Origin: Gnetum montanum
Taxonomy: Eukaryota > Streptophyta > Gnetopsida > Gnetales > Gnetaceae
Reading direction: 5' to 3'
Assembly (NCBI GenBank): GCA_015680685.1
Contig: MNCI01022611.1
Span: 793,580-857,579, forward strand
Length of the DNA: 64,000 nt
Both the position numbers and the translations under genes were made by a program. The notes beneath the pieces were generated by a model. It did not search any database and was not told where the DNA came from. It saw nothing but the letters and a program-made list of their open reading frames with translations. Shown one piece after another: positions 60,494-64,000 of the stretch (the first letter of the stretch is position 1; each line of letters opens with the position of its first letter).

Positions 60494-61800
60494 GTCTTCT
60501 CTATAACCTATGTCATTCCTTACTCTAGTGGTAACCTTAAAACCTATAGAAGGTATGCCAAAGGCATTTTTAAACATGAATGCATTAATAATTAATACAA
60601 TAGGATAGTCATGAATGTGAGTGATGAATTTGGTGATCCACTCATCAAAAGAGTCATTCACATTTAATATCTCAGCAAATCACATTTAATATCTCAACAA
60701 GCAACATGAACAAATCATACAAAAATACATCACTAAGTATCTATTGGATGTTTATGGGAGCCTTTTCTATCAAACATTCTTGTGCAAAGTCTACCTCACC
60801 TAATTTAAATTGAATTTTTCTCCTCATAATGTCTTGAGATAATCACATCAATAGTAGAATTATGCATAGAAGTTGAAAAACACAACATAGATAATATGTT
60901 AGACCCTTAAAACTATGAGAACTTTAAAAAATCAAGAAGCATAAAAACAAAAAAAAACCTTAAAAAATTAAAAAAGCATAAAAGCATAAAACCTTGAAAA
61001 AAAAAAATACATACAAAAAATTGTTAGCTATATTAAACAACTTTTACTTCTATGCTTAGGGAAGGTTACAAGATTAGGACAAGCTAGTGTAGGAGCTCCT
61101 AAGTCTATGTGAGCCCATCATTTGTGTGCACAATTGGTGGATACATTTTTTTTGTATGCATAAGTATATTGCATATGGTATCTATCAAGCTTAGCTTTGA
61201 GCTAATTGAGAACCTCCATTCCCATGACCTCACCTAGCCTAAATTCTTCCAAAGTGGTACAAGCTATGAATAAGGTTTGATCATTCCTCACCAATATTGT
61301 AGGATGTATCCTCAACCTACAATAAAACATGAAGAATCAAAACAATAATAACTAAACAACCTTAAACCTAAAAGAAAAAAGAAATATAACAGTTGAGATC
61401 AAACTTATAATTCTAGTAGGTAGAAGGCCCCTGGATGATTTTGAAACAGTGTGTTTATTCTATGGCCTATCATCAAGGTTTTGTCAAAATTATTTTATAA
61501 ATAGATAGACATTTCCAAATTTTGGGATCATTATCTATCTCATACTCAAAATGAGCTCCCACTATAATTTATCTCCATCTAAGTGTTAGGATTATCCACT
61601 ATGAATTACAAGATGCAAGAAAATGATCTTTCCAAGAGGGTCTCTATGATGACCAAGGCAACATTCACTACCAAGTGTAACCACATAATGACATTATAGT
61701 TGTAGAGTAGGTATGCCATGAATTTCCTTGCACCATGTCTAAAAAAAATTGAAGTATTCTTGTCAATGCATAAATGAAAGTTTAGACTCTTTTGTTTGAT

Positions 61801-62989
61801 TATCCTGGTGCAACATAGGATTTACACCAGCTTCACAATGATCAACATGGATTTTGGTAAGGCCTTTTAGATAGCAAAAACTCATGATCATTAGAACATT
61901 AAAAAAGCATATAATCATTAAAATAAAATTTAAAAAATTTTAAACCAAAATAACCACTTGCATGATAACATTGCTACTAAATCCAAAACATAAAAAAATA
62001 ACCAAGTATACTAATGTAGTTACCTCCATAATATAAACCAAAATCTAGCCTTTACACTTTAAACAACATAGAAAAAAAACCAATTTTGATACATTGATAA
62101 GCATACAACATAGTAAAGAACCAATTCAACATTTTTACAAACTATTTATATGACAACCAATATTTGACAAAACTAAAGGCCAAGAGTGATAACATAGGTG
62201 CTTGATTAGTGGATTTTTTTAGAAATTAGTGGCTAAACAGTCCATACAAGCTAAAACATTGAAGGTGTGGAAACATAGGAACAACAAATATAGGATTTCT
62301 TAGCTCTTGTAGCCTAAACACCTTCGCATATCCCCACAAAATGCACAAAAATCCCTTGTATGTTGGAATGACTTGTCAAAAAAAGTACTATACTTTGGGA
62401 GGAGGGTGTCGGACCCCAAAAAGAAGTTCTATTGATATTAAAAGTGTATCAATTATAGTAACCTGAATAAGACATAGGGTTAAGGGGAAGGGGAAGCTGG
62501 GAGCATTGTGACTGAAACTTGGGAACAACCTTATAAATAAATGAGTATTAAAGGAGGAAACTCAAATTGGGGCACTATCAAACGTCCACACATACTGACT
62601 CATTACAAGATAGAATGACATAGAATTAGATGAGGCAAAGAGCTCTCAATTAAGGAAAGAGAGAGTTCCAATGGTGACTTCACACAACAGAAAGGGGAAG
62701 CTTCCTTGTAGAGATTATTAATGATGAGTATTACTAGAACACACAGGTCCTACCCATGGTTGCAAGATATGAACCAACTGATGACTATATAGATTGAACT
62801 TAGATGCTTGGGATGTGAGTTGGAAATGAATGAGATGAAAGATATGCAACATCTCCAACCTGGTGAGCAAACATTTATTAGAATAATTAATCCTTTGAAA
62901 TATAACATTACATCTTCACTTCCAAATATAATATAAAATAGTAGGCCTATTAACTTTCCACAAGAACTTAAGATTAGTAGAAGTAATGT
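61801..62989. other. Unassigned DNA between TE-F and the LINE
   Basis: 61801-62180 is AT-rich and may hold the worn 5' end of the TE-F antisense gene. 62180-62990 has higher complexity and could be 3' sequence of the LINE. No protein motif was recognised in either part. Confidence 0.4.
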
Positions 62990-64000
62990 TCAAAAAGCTG
63001 AATATGGCATCCTCTTGAGATAGCTTGTATGATGGAAAAACTATGGAAGTCCACTCTTACACATGCTGAGTAAAGGGACAATGCCAAAACACATGAAAAA
63101 AATTCATCTTGTCCACCACAGAGAGGGAAATTGGGATTGGAAATCCCCAGATATTCTAAATGTTTACCAATAGGTAGACCATGGTGGAGGAGATACCAAA
63201 GGAACTGCTTAATTTTAGGGAGGGTTAGAAGTTTCCAAATATGTTGGAAGAGAGGGATCCAAAATGTTACTCACTCTTGTTTGTGCCAATCCTATATTAT
63301 AGCATTGAATGACCTTGGATGGGTTGTGATAAGATGAAAGGGGATAGATGGCCGGTAGGACAAGAGTTTAACCCCATTAAGCCATTGAAGGCCATGAAAA
63401 GGGCTTTGCACTATAACATCAAGTTTTCAATGACCATGGAGAAAGGAGTAAATCTGGACTAGGCAATAGTTCATTGCAATTGATTTCCCATACAAATTGT
63501 TAAACTCAACCTCCAAAATCCAACGACTAGCTAGCCTAAGACAATTCAAGGAGATGACACCCTTCTAATACCACGAGGTAGCCACCTTAGCTTTGTGATG
63601 GCAAGGGGAGCAGGTGACAGAGGTAACCACCATAGACACAATCTAGAAATGATAGTAGGGTTGATCTTGATGTTAGTCCAGTCTATGTAACTAGGTAGAA
63701 TTTTCTAGGCCCTCCAGATGCTTTTGAAAACATGAGATCCAGGAAGAATGATGGTGAGGGGGAGAAAAGATCCAATTGACAAAATGAATGCCTTTCTAGA
63801 AGGGCTTGTTTTTAGGAAATGCTTGATGAAGCCTTAATTAGAGGAGGGTCCCAATAATATCTGAGGCATCTAAATGTTGTACCAACCACTTAGCAACTAG
63901 GGTAATTCCCTGCTTATAGGAATTCAAAAGACCTAATCCACTCTTATTCTTAGGGAGAGTAACAATATTCCAGGAGACGTGATGAAATCCTTTCTGAGAA
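62990..64000 (-). pseudogene. LINE (non-LTR retrotransposon) ORF2 C-terminal region
   Basis: Minus strand from 64000: FHHVSWNIVTLPKNKSGLGL with LNSYKQGITLVAKWLVQHL, which is the P-K-x-x-G-G-L-G-type segment downstream of the LINE RT domain. Near 63215-63060 comes KQFLWYLLHHGLPIGKHLEY, then CGGQDEFF and, after a one-base T insertion, a WHC segment. That is the C-x-x-C/H-x-x-x-x-C zinc-binding (zf-RVT) end of plant LINE ORF2. Stops are frequent. RT and endonuclease would lie beyond 64000. No poly(A) tail was located. Confidence 0.75.

Larger units (their letters stand above)
57991..61800 (-). pseudogene. Antisense gene of TE-F, homologue of the 6220-10748 gene
   Basis: Minus-strand segments match the TE-A gene in order. 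61764-61633: FRHGARKFMAYLL and VIMWLHLVVNVAL (FCP1-like exon 2). 61470-61425: INTLFQNHPGAFY (TLFQN). 61315-61110: TTLEEFRLGE after a TTGTAG acceptor (exon 3, TTLETFMVG). 60800-60540: a GEVDFAQ-type start and DSFDEW...FGIPSIG (exon 4), with 13 of 38 ungapped identities by eye. 60180-60070: SRPWTNHI. 60073-59855: a basic stretch as at the exon 4 end. 58030-57991: NDDDENIEDVV and a terminal TAG (exon 8). Exons between 59800 and 58100 are unclear. Many stops; the 5' exon was not found. Confidence 0.72.
53800..62000 (+). mobile_element. TE-F: second Tat-like element with gag, PR and an antisense gene
   Basis: Plus-strand gag (about 53850-56460) and protease (56473-57330) are followed by a minus-strand multi-exon gene remnant (57991-~61800) homologous to the antisense gene of TE-A. 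The PR and the text before it are clearly the same family as in TE-A. No RT was found before the LINE at 62990, so pol is deleted or lies outside. LTRs were not identified, so both edges are approximate. Confidence 0.7.

Overview
The window looks like nuclear repeat DNA from a seed plant, most likely a gymnosperm: it has almost no host genes, many old LTR elements nested in one another, a Tat-lineage Ty3/gypsy element, an endogenous caulimovirid, a LINE and satellite-like arrays, all decayed by stop codons. The organism call is an inference. No intact cellular gene was found.

Layout. TE-A (1-13948, minus strand) is a Tat-type Ty3/gypsy element with PR, RT, RNase H, a second archaeal-type RNase H (aRH) and integrase. 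PR and RT are about 7 kb apart. That gap holds a plus-strand (antisense) eight-exon gene at 6220-10748, flanked by tandem arrays. TE-A ends exactly where an endogenous pararetrovirus (EPRV, 13949-21767, plus) begins. The virus ends inside the gag gene of TE-B (21768-23560, minus Ty3/gypsy, only LTR and gag visible). TE-B lies in the 3' LTR of TE-C (23561-30171, minus chromovirus-like Ty3/gypsy). TE-C lies inside TE-D (30172-35495), a non-autonomous LTR element that also holds a small-heat-shock-protein fragment. The implied order of insertion is TE-D, TE-C, TE-B, virus, TE-A.

35.5-46.5 kb is AT-rich spacer with a 132-bp and a ~270-bp tandem array. TE-E (46494-51209) is a complete non-autonomous relative of TE-D with two LTRs, PBS, PPT and a near-perfect 5-bp target duplication. 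TE-F (about 53.8-62 kb, plus) is a second Tat-like element with gag and PR. Immediately downstream of its PR, again antisense, is a decayed homologue of the gene inside TE-A. The last kilobase is the C-terminal part of a LINE (minus).

Main point: the antisense, intron-containing gene appears to be a regular component of this retrotransposon family. It occurs twice in the window, in the same orientation relative to PR, with collinear similarity from its N-terminal domain to its acidic C-terminus. Its N-terminal domain resembles an FCP1/NLI-type phosphatase fold that has lost the catalytic aspartates. All similarity calls were made by eye.
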